From: Echinarachnius parma | Taxonomy: Eukaryota > Echinodermata > Echinoidea > Clypeasteroida > Echinarachniidae | Length of the DNA: 64,000 nt | Direction: 5' to 3' | Assembly: GCA_037951105.1 (NCBI GenBank) | Contig: JBAMJV010009764.1 | Span: 78,644 to 142,643 of the forward strand | Part shown: piece after piece, positions 62,441-64,000 of the stretch | Numbering within the stretch: position 1 is the first letter of the stretch | Layout of the letters: the number at the start of each line of letters is the position of its first letter | Program-made: the position numbers and the translations under genes | Notes under the pieces: generated by a model | Told to the model about the DNA's origin: nothing | What the model saw: only the letters and a program-made list of their open reading frames with translations | Database searches by the model: none

Positions 62441-64000
62441 CAGGGTGGCCCCCAAAAGACGGAACGGCGGTACTTGTCCTAATAAAGACATAGTTCACGG
62501 GATAGGGCATCTTTAACAAAGAAAGGGATACCAAGTAATGGTCAGGGCATCTAACTTCGCGCGGCATCTAACTTGGCGCAGTTAGTTTCGCGCAGTTAAC
62601 TTGCCAAAAAACAGGCCGAAATAAGTTAATTTAAATTGAGTAATCTTAAAACCAAAACATGTTTATTATACTACAGAATATTCTGAATAAACTGGTATTA
62701 GAATTATTATACACAATAGGATATTTCTTGTCGAAATGATGTGTTAAAAGTTTACTGCGCGAAGTTCGATACCCCCATCATACAGTAATTTTGATCGAGT
62801 AGTTTTTTTTATTTAGGATGTCCTAAGTGAGACCATGTCAGGTTCCCATTTTTTGTAAATTTTCACCAAGTCAGTGTCTGATAAATCGCACTTGCTGCTC
62901 GTCGATTGTGTACCAGAAAGTATATAAAACTTATGAAGGGCTTAATTGTTATCAAAATACACATTTACTGAAGATTCTACATCTAAGACTTGGAATAGTT
63001 TACCTTCGGAGTTAATTAATTTGAGTCTGATCCATATAGGCGTACGCAGGGGAAGGGATTTGGGGGGGGGGGGGGGGGGGGGGCGGGTGGAGGAGGGGCT
63101 CAACCGCCCCCCCCCTTTTGACCAAATAATGACTGTTTTGGGGGTTTGGAAATTGAAACCCCTACTTCACAATTTGTAGCTGGTCTCGAGACCACATTTA
63201 AGCCCTCGAAAATTGTAAATATACTTGGTCTCGGGTTCAAAAAATGTATACGGCCACTCCCCCCCCCCCCCCCCCCCGCTTTACATAAATTTGTCAGACG
63301 ACATCCCCCCCCCCCCCCTGAAACAATCCTGGGTACGCACTGGTCTGACAACCATCATTCAGGTTTGTGTCATTTCCGAAGGTGAACTATTCCAAGGCTT
63401 CGATGGTTACTCTTGAGCAAATTGAGTACACAAGATATGACGTCATACAAATCTTCTTTTTTTAATTTTCAAATTTGAACTTCATTTACCGAAATAGCAT
63501 ACAAAATAATGTCCAAATACCCAAAATCAATTAAATATGTTAAGAATTGGCTGAGATATGCCTAATCGCATGATTTGTTTTGTCAATGGGAAATCAGTGC
63601 TTCCAACGCACCCTTCCGGCAAAACCGGGGGGGGGGGGGGGCTTTGGACGAATGGTCGCGTTCCAGTCAACGCGACGCGACGCGACGCCCCAACGCACCC
63701 TTTCGGCAAAACCGGGGGGGGGGGGGGGGGGCTTTGGACGAATGGTCGCGTTCTCCAGTCAACGCGACGCTACCCACCCCTTTCGGCATAAGCCACTCGT
63801 CATAGTATCGAAATACGCGCGCCAGTGTTAGTGTGCATTTAGCTATGTGCCGGGAGAATGGGCATAGTTGTTCGGTGCTATGACAGGCATGAAGTGCTAT
63901 TTATCAGGCACTGACTTGGTAAAAAATTGACAAAAATGGGAACCTGACATGGTGTCACTCTGAGCGCCCTAAAACAAAAACTACACGACAAAAATGAAAA
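62441..64000. mobile_element. TA-flanked CAGGGTGGCC element, interrupted, runs off the window
   Basis: Left end CAGGGTGGCCCCC after TA. The body matches the other copies but is broken twice: at about 62535-62782 (GCGCGAAGTT/AACTTCGCGC-type ends) and at about 62903-63795. The right arm resumes near 63800 (GTCATAGTATCGAAATAC, GGGAACCTGACATGGTGTCA) and continues past the window end. Confidence 0.7.
63598..63795. repeat. Direct repeat of about 100 bp with G runs
   Basis: GGCAAAACC, a G run, GCTTTGGACGAATGGTCGCG and CAGTCAACGCGACGC occur twice; part of the second insertion in the interrupted TA element. Confidence 0.8.

Overview
The window is animal genomic DNA: AT-rich, intron-dense and crowded with short non-autonomous DNA transposons. 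It carries two multi-exon protein genes in head-to-head orientation and no bacterial-style gene organisation. The gene content (a synphilin-1 orthologue and an iodothyronine deiodinase homologue) and the large number of TTAA, TA and hAT-like miniature elements suggest a marine invertebrate deuterostome. An echinoderm is my favoured guess, a hemichordate or lancelet is possible, and the sequence alone does not settle it.

Minus strand, about 36.4 kb down to 8.3 kb: a synphilin-1 (SNCAIP) orthologue. I could join 13 coding exons by splice sites and reading phase into one frame of 1253 codons. It has an acidic N-terminus, a low-complexity Ser-rich segment, an ankyrin block split over exons 4-7, a coiled coil over exons 7-10, and a long Ser-rich C-terminal exon. 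The last intron is about 15 kb and is filled with mobile elements. Decayed extra copies of two exons (exon 9 and the terminal exon) lie next to the real ones.

Plus strand, 47.17-57.42 kb: a five-exon deiodinase-family selenoprotein of 343 residues. An in-frame TGA lies exactly where the family's catalytic selenocysteine should be. The family's usual N-terminal membrane anchor is absent and is replaced by about 150 residues I do not recognise. I could not find the required SECIS element by eye.

The rest (0-8 kb, the 36.4-47.2 kb interval between the genes, 57.5-64 kb, and most introns) is mobile-element territory. Element boundaries are often provable here because target-site duplications survive and because some insertions have an uninterrupted sister copy in the same window. 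Recurring families are: TA-flanked inverted-repeat elements with CAGGGTG ends (five copies); TTAA-flanked elements with ends such as TTAAAGGG (many); a CTTGCCC-rich family with 7-bp target duplications; two poly-G-bearing hAT-like families with 8-bp duplications, one nested in the other; and an Ac-like hAT element with a large internal palindrome. The window also holds a near-identical 1033-bp tandem duplication, a 14-bp motif recurring six times in otherwise unrelated sequence, and element ends close to all four splice acceptors of the deiodinase-like gene.
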